Shown here: positions 51,661 through 60,331 of the stretch, piece by piece
Position numbering within the stretch: the first letter of the stretch is position 1
How the letters are laid out: the number at the start of each line of letters is the position of its first letter
Source of the DNA: Marinobacterium_D sp050908845
GTDB taxonomy: Bacteria > Pseudomonadota > Gammaproteobacteria > Pseudomonadales > Balneatricaceae
Assembly: GCF_050908845.1 (NCBI RefSeq)
Contig: NZ_CP194171.1
Span: forward strand, 558,001 to 622,000
DNA: 64,000 nucleotides
Reading direction: 5' to 3'
The notes under the pieces: model-generated
Databases searched by the model: none
Told to the model about the DNA's origin: nothing
The model's input: the letters and a program-made list of their open reading frames with translations, nothing else
Made by a program: the position numbers and the translations under genes

Positions 51661-52041
51661 TCAGCCCCGGGCGATAAGACCGCCATCGCGGCTGGCGCCT
51701 GCCGCTTCGAGTTCGGCCAGGTATTTGTCCCAGTAGGTTTTCTGGTCGTGGGCCAGGTCGTGCAGGTACTCCCAGGTGTAGAGGCCGGAATCGTGGCCGT
51801 CATCGAAGATGATCTTCAGCGCGTAGTTGCCCGAGGGCTCCACGCCCTTGATGCCGACGTGCTTCTTGCCGGTCTGCAGTACGCCCTGGCCGATGCCGTG
51901 GCCGCGCACTTCGGCGGATGGCGAGTGGACACGCAGGAACTCGGCGGTGAGCTCGAAGCTGCCATCGGCGTATACCAGCTCCAGGGTGCGCGATTTCATA
52001 TGCAGACGGATATCCGTCGGTAGAGGTACTTCGTCGGCCAT
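51661..52041 (-). CDS. DUF971 (gamma-butyrobetaine hydroxylase N-terminal-like) protein
   Basis: This 126-residue protein consists of a single DUF971 fold: PTDIRLHMKSRTLELVYADGSFELTAEFLRVHSPSAEVRGHG and GNYALKIIFDDGHDSGLYTWEYLHDLAHDQKTYWDKYLAELE. The domain also caps gamma-butyrobetaine hydroxylase and is implicated in Fe-S or metal handling (ApbC/FeoA-like contexts); no catalytic residues are clear. It lies between hslU and ubiE on the same strand, as in pseudomonads. GGAGGGG precedes the ATG. Confidence 0.88.
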   Translation of the reverse strand: MADEVPLPTDIRLHMKSRTLELVYADGSFELTAEFLRVHSPSAEVRGHGIGQGVLQTGKKHVGIKGVEPSGNYALKIIFDDGHDSGLYTWEYLHDLAHDQKTYWDKYLAELEAAGASRDGGLIARG

Positions 52042-52099
52042 CTCGGCCCCTCCTGTGTAAAAACGCCGGCGAAGCTGAACGCTGCCGGCGCGGATTCGA

Positions 52100-53434
52100 T
52101 CAGAGGATGTAGTGACTCAGATCCTCGTCGCGGCTGACTTCGCCGAGCTGCTCATCGACGAAGGCACGGTCGATGCTGATGGTATCGCCGCTGCGGTCGG
52201 CAGCGGAGAAGGAGAGCTCCTCCAGCAGGCGCTCCATCATGGTGTGCAGGCGACGGGCACCGATATTCTCGGTGGTCTCGTTGACCTGGTAGGCCAGTTC
52301 CGCAATGCGGCTGATCCCCTCTTCAGTGAACGTGACATCAACACCTTCGGTCGCCAGAAGGGCGCGGTACTGCTCGGTCAGTGACGCCTTGGGCTCGGTC
52401 AGTATGCGGCGGAAATCGTCCGGTGTCAGTGCCTGCAGCTCGACACGGATCGGCAGACGGCCCTGGAGTTCAGGGATCAGGTCTGACGGACGTGCCAGGT
52501 GGAAGGCCCCGGAGGCGATAAACAGGATGTGATCGGTGCGGACCACGCCGTACTTGGTGCTGACACTGCAGCCCTCGATCAGCGGCAGCAGGTCGCGCTG
52601 TACACCTTCGCGGGAAACGTCACCGCCGGTGTTGTCTGCGCGCTTGCAGACCTTGTCGATCTCGTCGAGGAAGACGATACCGTTCTGCTCGACACGCTCA
52701 ACCGCCTGCTGCTTGATCTCGTCCTCTTTAACGAGGCCCGCGGCTTCTTCGTCGGTGAGCAGCTTAAACGCTTCTTTCACCTTGATACGGCGCGACTTTT
52801 TCTTGTTCTGACCCATGTTGGAGAACAGGTTCTGCAACTGGCTGGTCATCTCCTCCATACCGGGCGGGGACATGATCTCAACGCCCATCTGCGGCTCGGC
52901 CAGTTCGATATCGATCTCCTTGTCATCCAGCTGGCCTTCACGCAGTTTCTTGCGGAAGATCTGGCGGGTGGCGGAGTCGCTCTTGCTCGGAGCCTCCTGC
53001 TCGAAACCGCTTGAGCGGGCCTGGGGCAGCAGGGCATCGAGGATGCGCTCTTCGGCCAGTTCTTCGGCACGGAAACGGTGTTGTTCCATCGCCTGTTCGC
53101 GCACCATCTTCAGCGACATCTCGATCAGGTCGCGGATGATGGTTTCCACATCGCGGCCGACATAGCCCACTTCGGTGAACTTGGTCGCTTCCACCTTGAT
53201 GAACGGGGCGTTGGCCAGCTTGGCCAGACGGCGGGCGATCTCGGTTTTACCGACACCGGTGGGACCGATCATCAGAATGTTTTTCGGCGTGACTTCGGCG
53301 CGCAGCTCTTCATCGATCTGCATGCGGCGCCAGCGGTTGCGCAGGGCGTTGGCCACCGATTTCTTGGCTTCATCCTGACCGACGATATGGCGGTTCAGCT
53401 CGTGTACGATTTCGCGGGGTGTCATGTTGGACAT
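52100..53434 (-). CDS. hslU: ATP-dependent protease ATPase subunit HslU
   Basis: This 444-residue AAA+ unfoldase (E. coli HslU has 443) works with HslV. Walker A is GPTGVGKT (57-64), Walker B GIVFLDEIDKV, followed by the sensor region RTDHILFIASGAFHLARPSDLIPELQGRLPIRVEL. The C-terminal DLSHYIL tail that docks into HslV is intact. An I domain with charged residues (about 110-245) is present. It starts 10 bases after the hslV stop and shares its promoter. Confidence 0.97.
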   Translation of the reverse strand: MSNMTPREIVHELNRHIVGQDEAKKSVANALRNRWRRMQIDEELRAEVTPKNILMIGPTGVGKTEIARRLAKLANAPFIKVEATKFTEVGYVGRDVETIIRDLIEMSLKMVREQAMEQHRFRAEELAEERILDALLPQARSSGFEQEAPSKSDSATRQIFRKKLREGQLDDKEIDIELAEPQMGVEIMSPPGMEEMTSQLQNLFSNMGQNKKKSRRIKVKEAFKLLTDEEAAGLVKEDEIKQQAVERVEQNGIVFLDEIDKVCKRADNTGGDVSREGVQRDLLPLIEGCSVSTKYGVVRTDHILFIASGAFHLARPSDLIPELQGRLPIRVELQALTPDDFRRILTEPKASLTEQYRALLATEGVDVTFTEEGISRIAELAYQVNETTENIGARRLHTMMERLLEELSFSAADRSGDTISIDRAFVDEQLGEVSRDEDLSHYIL

Positions 53435-53444
53435 GGAGCGCTCC

Positions 53445-53975
53445 TCAGCTGACGGATTCGAGCTGTTCGATGGTCAGGTTGTCGTTGGTAAATACGCAGA
53501 TGCCTGCCGCAATGTTCAGGCTTTTCTCGACGATATCACGGGCGCTGAGGTCGGTGTTGTCGACCAGGGCGCGGGCGGCGGACAGCGCATAGTTGCCGCC
53601 GGAACCGATGGCGATCACGCCGTCTTCCGGCTCGATGATGTCGCCACTGCCGGAGATCAGGAAGGTCTTTTCGCGGTTGGCCACCAGCATCAGTGCTTCG
53701 AGGCGACGCAGAACCCGGTCGGAGCGCCACTCGCGGGCGAGCTGGATAACGGAAGTAACGATGTTGCCCTGGTGTTTGTCCAGCTGCTGTTCGAACAGGT
53801 CGCGCAGGGTGATGGCATCGGCGGTGCTGCCGGCAAAACCGGTGATAACTTTGTGCTTGGGCAGGACGTTGACCTTGCGGGCGCTGCCCTTCATTACAGT
53901 GTTGCCCAAAGACACCTGGCCGTCGCCGCCGACGACGACTTGATCGCCGCGGCGAACAGAAACGATTGTTGTCAT
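53445..53975 (-). CDS. hslV: ATP-dependent protease peptidase subunit HslV
   Basis: This 176-residue proteasome-like peptidase has the same length as E. coli HslV. After removal of Met1 the N-terminal threonine of TTIVSVRRGDQVVVGGDGQVSLGNTVMKG is the nucleophile; KVNVLPKHKVITGFAGSTADAITL and AIGSGGNYALSAARAL are conserved. Twelve copies form the proteolytic chamber. A candidate heat-shock promoter lies about 95 bases upstream. Confidence 0.97.
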   Translation of the reverse strand: MTTIVSVRRGDQVVVGGDGQVSLGNTVMKGSARKVNVLPKHKVITGFAGSTADAITLRDLFEQQLDKHQGNIVTSVIQLAREWRSDRVLRRLEALMLVANREKTFLISGSGDIIEPEDGVIAIGSGGNYALSAARALVDNTDLSARDIVEKSLNIAAGICVFTNDNLTIEQLESVS

Positions 53976-54068
53976 GACAGAGGATACCCTGTTTGCCAGT
54001 TTGTATTGCCACTAGGGAGGCTGTGTAGCGTCTCAGCGTGACATGAAGGTAGTTCATAGTTCCCCTAG

Positions 54069-54096
54069 ATATGGTTCTGGCGGCGGGGATTTCAAG
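54069..54096 (-). promoter_or_regulatory. Sigma-32-like heat-shock promoter for hslVU
   Basis: On the minus strand CTTGAAA (54096 to 54090) is a perfect sigma-32 -35 element. CCATAT (54074 to 54069) matches the CCCCATNT -10 core after a 15-bp gap. hslVU is a known sigma-32 operon in E. coli, so position and motif agree. Confidence 0.6.
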
Positions 54097-54146
54097 GGCG
54101 GCAGGGGCGATTGGGCGGGGAAAAGCCCCCGCTGGGCGGTCCGGCT

Positions 54147-54767
54147 TTATTTCAGCCGGATCTCCAGCGGGTTGATGTTCAGCTTGTAGAGCTTGTTGGA
54201 CGCGGCGTTGACATCGGCGCGGGTTTCGAAGGGACCGGTACGCACGCGATACCAGGTGCCGTTGCTGCCTTCGGTACGGCTGGTTTTGACGTTGGGCAGA
54301 CCGGCCAGGATCATCTCGGCGCGCATCTTTTCGGCATCCTGAGCGCTACGGAAGGAACCGGCCTGAAGCAGAATCCGGGTCTCCAGCTTGGCCGTCTTCG
54401 GCGTCGAGTGGTAGGCGGATTCCTCCGGCGGCTCCACCTTGCTCTTGGGCAGCATCTCGTAGAACTCGAAGCGGTCCTTCTCCGTGTCCGGCGTTGGCGC
54501 CGGTGCCGGTGCGGGCTTGGCCGGTGTCGGCTTTTCCACCTGGGCGGTGGGCGCCGGCGCCGGTTTACTGTCCCTGGGCGCACCGGCCGGGTTTTGCACC
54601 AGCAGAAAGATCAGCACACCCAGACCGCCGAGACCGATCAGCGACAGCAGCGCCAGCCCCCAGGGGCGGCGCGGCGGAGGCGGTGGCGCCGCTTTCTTGC
54701 GTGGCGCCGGTTTGCGGCTGGCCGAGTTGTTACCGCGGCGTTTCTGCGCGTAGTCCTGTCGTGCCAT
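54147..54767 (-). CDS. SPOR-domain protein (FtsN-like)
   Basis: This 206-residue protein has a basic cytoplasmic N-terminus, one transmembrane helix (about 33-55, WGLALLSLIGLGGLGVLIFLLV), a proline/alanine-rich linker, and a C-terminal SPOR domain (about 128-206: ETRILLQAGSFRSAQDAEKMRAEMILAGLPNVKTSRTEGSNGTWYRVRTGPFETRADVNAASNKLYKLNINPLEIRL). The layout is that of FtsN and its paralogues, which bind denuded septal glycan. It lies 6 bases after argS, the standard arrangement in pseudomonads. Confidence 0.9.
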   Translation of the reverse strand: MARQDYAQKRRGNNSASRKPAPRKKAAPPPPPRRPWGLALLSLIGLGGLGVLIFLLVQNPAGAPRDSKPAPAPTAQVEKPTPAKPAPAPAPTPDTEKDRFEFYEMLPKSKVEPPEESAYHSTPKTAKLETRILLQAGSFRSAQDAEKMRAEMILAGLPNVKTSRTEGSNGTWYRVRTGPFETRADVNAASNKLYKLNINPLEIRLK

Positions 54768-54773
54768 AACGCG

Positions 54774-56531
54774 TTACATCTGCTCCGGTGCGCTGACGCC
54801 AAGTAGCTTGAGGCCGTTGGCCAGCACCTGGCGCACGGCAGCGCTCAGGGTCAGGCGGGCATTACGCAGCTCGGCATCGTCGATCAGCATCTTGTGGGCG
54901 TTGTAGTAGGTGTGGAAGTCACCGGCCAGATCGCGCAGGTAATTGGCCAGCACGTGCGGCTCGTAGTTCAGGGCGGCGTTCTGCAGCAGTTCGGGGTACT
55001 TGCCCAGCGTGGTGACCAGATCCTTCTCCGCTTCGGTATCCAGGCGGGTCAGGTTCTTCAGACCAGCATCTGGAATCCAGGCGCTGCCCTGTTCCTCCAG
55101 CTTGCGCAGCACCGAACAGACACGGGCGTGGGCGTACTGGATGTAGAACACCGGGTTGTCCTTGGTTTCGGACTTGGCCAGATCCAGGTCGAAATCCATG
55201 TGCTGGTCGGCCTTGCGGGTGACGTAGAAGAAACGGCAGGCGTCGGCGCCCACCTCTTCACGCAGCTCGCGCAGGGTGACGAAGGAGCCGGAACGGGTGG
55301 ACATCTGCACGCGCTCGCCGCCGCGATACAGGATCGCGAACTGCACCAGCTTGACGATCAGGCGCTCCGGGTCGTAACCCAGGGCCTGGATCGCCGCTTT
55401 GACGCGGGTGATGTAGCCGTGGTGGTCGGCGCCCCAGATGTTGATCACCTGCTCGAAGCCACGCTCGAACTTGTTCATGTGGTAGGCGATATCGGAGGCG
55501 AAGTAGGTGGTCTGGCCGTTGGCACGCTTGACCACGCGGTCCTTGTCATCGCCGAATTCGGTGGAGCGGAACCAGATGTTGCCCTCCTGCTCGTACAGGA
55601 AGCCTTTCTCCTCCAGCATCTGCAGCGCTTTTTCCACGTCGCCGTTGCTGGTCAGGGAGCGCTCGGAGAACCACTCCTGGTAATCAGCGCCGAATTCGCC
55701 CAGATCTTCGCGGATATCACTGAGGATGGCGTTGAGGCCGGCATCGAACACCAGGTTGTAATCGTCGCCCAGCAGTTCGCGGGCGCGATCGATCAGAGCG
55801 TCGATATGCTTCTCTTTGTCACCACCGGCGGGTTCGTCGGCCGGGATGTCGGCGAAAACCTCTGCCACCGGGCGCTGCAGGCGATCGCCATGGCTCTTCT
55901 CCAGGTCGTGGGCGATATCGCGGATGTAGTAGCCCTGGTAACCGTTAGCCGGGAAGGTCAGCTCGCCGTTGACCAGCTCCAGGTAGCGCAGCCAGACGCT
56001 GACCGCGAGGATGTTCATCTGACGGCCGGCGTCGTTGACGTAGTATTCACGCTCCACGTTAACACCGGCGGCTTCGAGCAGGTCAGACACGGTGGCGCCG
56101 TAGGCTGCACCGCGACCGTGACCCACGTGCAGCGGGCCGGTGGGGTTGGCGGAGACAAACTCCACCTGGACGCGCGGGCCCTTGCCGGCTTCAGCGCGGC
56201 CAAACTGCTCGCCCTGCTCCAGGATGTCGCCGATCACGGCGTAGGCGGAGGCCTGGGTGATGAAAAAGTTGATAAAGCCGGGGCCTGCAATCTCGGTTTT
56301 TTCCAGATTGTCGGAAGCGGGCAGGGCGTCGCACAGCTTTTGCGCCAGTTCACGCGGATTGCATCGGGCCGGCTTCGCCAAAGTCAGGGCGATGTTGGAG
56401 GCGAAGTCGCCGTGCGCTTTGTCGCGGGTGTTCTCAACCATGATTTTCGGTTGAATGTCCGCCGGCAGCGTACCGTCGGCGACCAGTGTCTGCAGCGCAG
56501 AGTCGATCAGCTGTGCGATAAGTTCTTTCAT
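54774..56531 (-). CDS. argS: Arginyl-tRNA synthetase
   Basis: This 585-residue class I synthetase has the HIGH-type motif HVGH at residues 135-138 (SANPTGPLHVGHGRGAAYGATVSDLLEAAG) and the ArgRS-specific degenerate KMSKS region RVQMSTRSGSFVTLREL. The N-terminal additional domain and C-terminal anticodon-binding domain (ending RQVLANGLKLLGVSAPEQM) are complete. The ATG at 56531 was chosen (MKELIAQLIDSALQ). It is cotranscribed with the SPOR gene. A long open frame on the opposite strand is a shadow. Confidence 0.97.
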   Translation of the reverse strand: MKELIAQLIDSALQTLVADGTLPADIQPKIMVENTRDKAHGDFASNIALTLAKPARCNPRELAQKLCDALPASDNLEKTEIAGPGFINFFITQASAYAVIGDILEQGEQFGRAEAGKGPRVQVEFVSANPTGPLHVGHGRGAAYGATVSDLLEAAGVNVEREYYVNDAGRQMNILAVSVWLRYLELVNGELTFPANGYQGYYIRDIAHDLEKSHGDRLQRPVAEVFADIPADEPAGGDKEKHIDALIDRARELLGDDYNLVFDAGLNAILSDIREDLGEFGADYQEWFSERSLTSNGDVEKALQMLEEKGFLYEQEGNIWFRSTEFGDDKDRVVKRANGQTTYFASDIAYHMNKFERGFEQVINIWGADHHGYITRVKAAIQALGYDPERLIVKLVQFAILYRGGERVQMSTRSGSFVTLRELREEVGADACRFFYVTRKADQHMDFDLDLAKSETKDNPVFYIQYAHARVCSVLRKLEEQGSAWIPDAGLKNLTRLDTEAEKDLVTTLGKYPELLQNAALNYEPHVLANYLRDLAGDFHTYYNAHKMLIDDAELRNARLTLSAAVRQVLANGLKLLGVSAPEQM

Positions 56532-56622
56532 TAACCTACCCTGAGGGTGAATGTGCGTATTGCCCGGCGAGGGAACGAAGTGGAATCCGCTTTCAGAAGG
56601 CCGAGGCTTTGAGAAACCGGGC

Positions 56623-56653
56623 ATTATATCGCCCGATACGGGTTGATTGCCAA
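56623..56653 (-). promoter_or_regulatory. Candidate argS promoter
   Basis: On the minus strand TTGGCA (56653 to 56648) is followed by GATATA after 17 bp or TATAAT after 19 bp. CGGGC and GCCCG flank the -10 as a 5-bp dyad, which could also be an operator. The start codon is about 85 bases further. Confidence 0.45.
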
Positions 56654-56731
56654 TCGATCAGGCGCTGCTTTATCAGAAGAGCTGATCAGGTGCCGTTATC
56701 AGGTACTGGGTCAGGTCCTCGGCCGCGGAAA

Positions 56732-58930
56732 TCAATAGTTGTCGATCGGGTCCACATCCAGGGTCCAGCGCACTCTGCGCCCCTGCGGATCGGCCTCGGC
56801 CTGGCGGATCAGTGCGTCGAGCCAGGCGTGCAGGGCGGGACGGCTCCTGGCTGAGATCAGTAGCTGGGCGCGAAACAGGCCGCCGCGTTTTTCCATCGGT
56901 GAGGGAAAAGGCCCGATCACCTGAACCCCTTCTGGCAGTTGTACCTGGGCGCGGGCGCTCTCGTTAAGCGCCTGCAGGAACTGCTCGGCCCAACCCTGGC
57001 GCGAAGCTTCGCCGCGTACGATGGCGTGATGGGCAAAGGGTGGCAGGGCAGCAGCCTGACGCAGGCCCATCTCTTGTCGGGCAAAGTGCAGATAATCGCT
57101 GCCGATCAGGGTCTGCAGCATCGGGTGTTCGGCATGCAGGGTCTGCAGTACCACTTCGCCGGGATGATCTGCACGACCGGCGCGGCCCGCCACCTGCAGA
57201 ATCAGCTGGGCAGTTTTCTCCATGCCGCGGAAATCGGCGCTGAACAGGCCCGCATCGGCATCGAGAATCGCTACCAGCGTCACCTTGGGAAAGTGGTGCC
57301 CCTTGGCCAGCATTTGGGTGCCCACCAGGATGCAGGGCTCGCCGCTGTGCACCACGCGCATCATCTTTTCCAGCGCGCTTTTACGTGAGGTGCTGTCGCG
57401 GTCGACGCGCAGGATCGGCACATCCGGGAAGTGTTTCTGCAATGCGTCTTCGGCGCGCTCGGTGCCAATTCCCAGGGGTTTGAGCTCCGTGCTGCCGCAG
57501 TGGCTGCAGGCGCGGGGAATCGGTGTCTGGCGGTCGCAGTGGTGGCAGTGCAGATGCGGCGGATTACGGTGTAGCGTCATATGCGCATCGCAGCGGGTGC
57601 AATCGACCACGCCGCCGCAGTTGTTACAGATCAGCGAAGGCGAAAAGCCGCGCCGGTTCAGGAACAGCATCACCTGGGTGCCGCAGCCGAGATGCTGATG
57701 GATACGCCGGATCAGTTCATCGGAGAGACCCGCATCCAGCGGCTGCTGGCGGATATCGAGCAGTTCGAAGCGGGGTGTCTGGGCATTACCTGCGCGTCGG
57801 GTCAGTTTCAGCAACTGGTAACGCCCGAGGGTTGCGTTGTGCAGGGATTCCAGCGCTGGAGTGGCACTGCCGAGAATAACCGGCACATTTTCGCGGCTGG
57901 CGCGCACCAGGGCCAGATCGCGGGCGTGGTAACGGAAGCCGTCCTGCTGCTTGAACGAGCCGTCGTGTTCCTCATCGACGATGATCAGCCCGGGGGTTTT
58001 CATCGGCGTGAAGATTGCCGAGCGGGTGCCGATGATGATGCGGGCGCTGCCGGCGCGGGCATGCAGCCAGGTATCCAGGCGTTCACGGTCGCTGAGGTTG
58101 GAGTGCAGTGCATGCACAGGCACCCGGAAGCGGGCACGGAAACGTCCCAGTGTCTGTGGTGTCAGGCCGATTTCCGGCACCAGTACCAGGGCCTGTTTGC
58201 CGGCGGCCAGGGTCTTTTCGATGGCTTGGAGATAAATCTCGGTTTTGCCCGAACCGGTGACGCCGTATAGAAGGAAGGGTGTAAATCCACTGGCGGCATG
58301 GATCGCATCCAGCGCGGCGGCCTGTTCGCCGTGCACCGGCAGTGCCGGCTCGTTTAGCAGATCCTCGGTGAGGTCGGCATGCAGGGGCGTCGGTCGGTGC
58401 TCAAAGGATTCGGCCAGGCTTTTCTCGGCCAGTGTCTTGAGTAGCTGGGTCTGCCCGCCTTCGGCTCTCAGGGCATCGGCGCTGATGCCAGTCGGGTGTT
58501 GCAGCAACAGTTCGAGCAGTTCGCGCTGGCGATGGGCGCTGCTGCTGAGTCTATCCACAGACGCTCCCTCTGTCGCGCGCCAGAGCTCTGCGTGGGCGAA
58601 CTCTGCCGCTTTACCCTGGCGCAGTAGCACCGGCAGCAGGTGGCTGAGTGCGTCGCCCACCGGATGCTGATAGTAGCGCGCCGCCCACTGCCCGAGTTTG
58701 AACATGCCGGGGTCTAACACCGGCTTGCGATCGAGAATCTCGAGTAACGGTTTGAGCTTGTTACGCGGCAGATCGCTGGTTTCGCTGACCTCAATGACCA
58801 GTCCAACCAGTTCCCGATTGCCAAAGGGTACGCGCACGCGGCAGCCCGGTTGCGGCTCCGGCTCGCTCAGCGGCAGCAGGTAGTCGAACAGACGGTGCAA
58901 TGGCGTGGGCAGGGCGGCACGAACTATCAA
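56732..58930 (-). CDS. priA: Primosomal helicase PriA
   Basis: This 732-residue replication-restart helicase (E. coli PriA has 732) has the N-terminal fork-binding domain (AALPTPLHRLFDYLLP), Walker A YGVTGSGKTE (222-231), DEEHDGSFKQQ, and a zinc-binding insert with the expected cysteine pairs (CNNCGGVVDCTRCDAHMTLH...CHHCDRQTPIPRACSHCG). The helicase C motifs LVGTQMLAKGHHFPKVTLV and QVAGRAGRA are intact. The start is a TTG; no ATG or GTG is available between it and the upstream stop, and no strong ribosome-binding site is seen. Confidence 0.95.
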   Translation of the reverse strand: MIVRAALPTPLHRLFDYLLPLSEPEPQPGCRVRVPFGNRELVGLVIEVSETSDLPRNKLKPLLEILDRKPVLDPGMFKLGQWAARYYQHPVGDALSHLLPVLLRQGKAAEFAHAELWRATEGASVDRLSSSAHRQRELLELLLQHPTGISADALRAEGGQTQLLKTLAEKSLAESFEHRPTPLHADLTEDLLNEPALPVHGEQAAALDAIHAASGFTPFLLYGVTGSGKTEIYLQAIEKTLAAGKQALVLVPEIGLTPQTLGRFRARFRVPVHALHSNLSDRERLDTWLHARAGSARIIIGTRSAIFTPMKTPGLIIVDEEHDGSFKQQDGFRYHARDLALVRASRENVPVILGSATPALESLHNATLGRYQLLKLTRRAGNAQTPRFELLDIRQQPLDAGLSDELIRRIHQHLGCGTQVMLFLNRRGFSPSLICNNCGGVVDCTRCDAHMTLHRNPPHLHCHHCDRQTPIPRACSHCGSTELKPLGIGTERAEDALQKHFPDVPILRVDRDSTSRKSALEKMMRVVHSGEPCILVGTQMLAKGHHFPKVTLVAILDADAGLFSADFRGMEKTAQLILQVAGRAGRADHPGEVVLQTLHAEHPMLQTLIGSDYLHFARQEMGLRQAAALPPFAHHAIVRGEASRQGWAEQFLQALNESARAQVQLPEGVQVIGPFPSPMEKRGGLFRAQLLISARSRPALHAWLDALIRQAEADPQGRRVRWTLDVDPIDNY

Positions 58931-59237
58931 GGGATTCGGATCCAGCGGGTCGACGTGGCAGAACGCTCTAGTCTAGGGAAGTTTGTATAGGGATTAAACT
59001 ATATATAGGTGGGTAAAGTATGAAAGTTGCTTGCCGTGGTTTCTGTCGGTGCGTATAATTCGCCGCCTTATCCTATCTGCGTTGCAGATCAGGCTAGATT
59101 TTACTACTTGAGCAGCACGTCATCCTGACAGTCGCTACGACGCTGCTTTTGTCGAACGTGCGGTGCCCGGCGCTATCGGTTGTTGAAAGATAGACGTGAC
59201 GGGTGGCGGCACATTAAACAACGATTCGAGGTTTGAC
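58931..59237. other. 307-bp priA-rpmE divergent region with a long rpmE leader
   Basis: It holds the rpmE promoter and then an untranslated leader of about 170 bases before the rpmE ATG. An AT-rich stretch (58990-59010) precedes the promoter. The leader is long enough for autogenous control; in E. coli L31 represses its own mRNA through the leader, which is known, but I cannot fold this one reliably by eye. No gene is visible. Confidence 0.5.
59031..59059 (+). promoter_or_regulatory. Strong sigma-70 promoter of rpmE
   Basis: TTGCCG (59031-59036), an exact 17-bp spacer and a consensus TATAAT (59054-59059). Predicted start near 59066. Confidence 0.8.
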
Positions 59238-59456
59238 ATGAAAGCTGGTATCCATCCGGAATACAATGAGATCAAAGTTACCTGTTCCTGCGGTAACGTG
59301 ATGAACACCCGCTCTACCCTGGGTGACGCAGATATGCTGGTCGACGTTTGCAGCCAGTGCCACCCGTTCTACACCGGTAAGCAGAAAGAAGCTCAGTCCG
59401 GTGGTCGCGTAGACCGCTTCAACAAGCGTTTCGGTGCGCGTTCCCTGAAGAAGTAA
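59238..59456 (+). CDS. rpmE: 50S ribosomal protein L31 (zinc-binding form)
   Basis: This is a 72-residue protein: MKAGIHPEYNEIKVTCSCGNVMNTRSTLGDADMLVDVCSQCHPFYTGKQK is the type A L31 sequence. The zinc ligands C16, C18, C37 and C40 are all present, so this is the C+ form and not the zinc-free YkgM type. It sits at the subunit interface of the ribosome. A strong promoter and long leader precede it, and a terminator 31 bases after the stop lies inside the next gene. Confidence 0.97.
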   Translation: MKAGIHPEYNEIKVTCSCGNVMNTRSTLGDADMLVDVCSQCHPFYTGKQKEAQSGGRVDRFNKRFGARSLKK

Positions 59457-59470
59457 TTCTTCTGGACGTG

Positions 59471-60247
59471 ATGCGTCGCACGCTAAGAAAGGCACTCCAT
59501 TGGGGTGCCTTTTTTATTGCCTGTTTGCCTGGGGGCGCAGTTCATGCGGCCTGCTCTTTAGCCGAAACCGGCAGCCATGTGCGTGTGGTCCGGGTAGTCG
59601 ATGGCGATACCCTGAGGCTGGCCAGTGGCGAATCGGTAAGGCTTATCGGTATCAATACACCGGAAGTGGGCCGGGATGGCGTCGCCGACGAGCCGGGCGC
59701 CCGGGCCGCTGCGCGCTATCTGAGACGCTGGCTGGAGGGGCGCCGTGTTGAGCTGATACCGGGTCTGGAATCCCGTGACCGCTATGGGCGGCGGCTGGCG
59801 CATCTTTTCGTGGATGGGGAGTCTGTCAGTGAGCATCTGCTGGCGCGGGGGCTGGGGTTCGCTGTCGCGGTGCCGCCGAATATCCGCCTGTCGGATTGCT
59901 TTTTTGCGGCGGAGCAGAGGGCCAGCGCCAGGGAGATTGGGCTATGGCAGCGGGGGCCGGTGCAGGCCGCTGCTCAGGTGCGCAAAAGTGGTTTCGCGCT
60001 ACTGGAAGGCCGGGTCACAAGGGTGGATCAGACCCGACGGGCAGCCTATGTAGAGATAGATGATCATCTGGTTCTGAGGGTCAGCCATGGCCTTGCCAGG
60101 ACTGGCGTTGAACTGGAAAGGTTGGCAGGTAAAAGGGTGCAAATTCGCGGCTGGATTGTTGATCGCGGCAGTATTAGCCAACCGGGGCGAAAGCGCTGGT
60201 TGATCAGTCTTTCTGACTGGCGGCACCTTCGGTTCCCCTCGAATTGA
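59471..60247 (+). CDS. Secreted thermonuclease-family (SNase) nuclease with C-terminal extension
   Basis: This 258-residue protein starts with a signal peptide (MRRTLRKALHWGAFFIACLPGGAVHA, about 1-26). An SNase domain follows (about 35-150): VVRVVDGDTLRLASGESVRLIGINTPEVG with the catalytic Arg and Glu, and SRDRYGRRLAHLFVDG with the second catalytic Arg. Residues from about 165 on look like a small OB-type domain (LLEGRVTRVDQTRRAAYVEIDDHLVLRVSHG). It would cut nucleic acids in the periplasm or outside. GTG 59468 is an alternative start. The first codons contain the rpmE terminator, so expression depends on read-through or a promoter not seen. Confidence 0.88.
   Translation: MRRTLRKALHWGAFFIACLPGGAVHAACSLAETGSHVRVVRVVDGDTLRLASGESVRLIGINTPEVGRDGVADEPGARAAARYLRRWLEGRRVELIPGLESRDRYGRRLAHLFVDGESVSEHLLARGLGFAVAVPPNIRLSDCFFAAEQRASAREIGLWQRGPVQAAAQVRKSGFALLEGRVTRVDQTRRAAYVEIDDHLVLRVSHGLARTGVELERLAGKRVQIRGWIVDRGSISQPGRKRWLISLSDWRHLRFPSN
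59488..59515 (+). terminator. rpmE intrinsic terminator inside the nuclease signal-peptide codons
   Basis: AAAGGCACTCC (59488-59498) pairs with GGGGTGCCTTT (59502-59512) with one G-T wobble and a 3-base loop, followed by a run of six T (59510-59515). It is a textbook intrinsic terminator, but it spans codons 6-15 of the nuclease gene. Confidence 0.88.
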
Positions 60248-60331
60248 CGATCGGGGCCGCAGTTGTGGCTCTTCTGAGCATTCTATATGATGCAATTTCT
60301 CCATATGCAACCTTAGTCGGATAAATCAATA

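Noticed and set aside
54894..56534. 546-codon open frame opposite argS
   Set aside because: It mirrors the codon structure of a high-GC gene on the other strand. Its translation is low-complexity (Gly, Val, Gln, His rich) and has no ribosome-binding site or domain.
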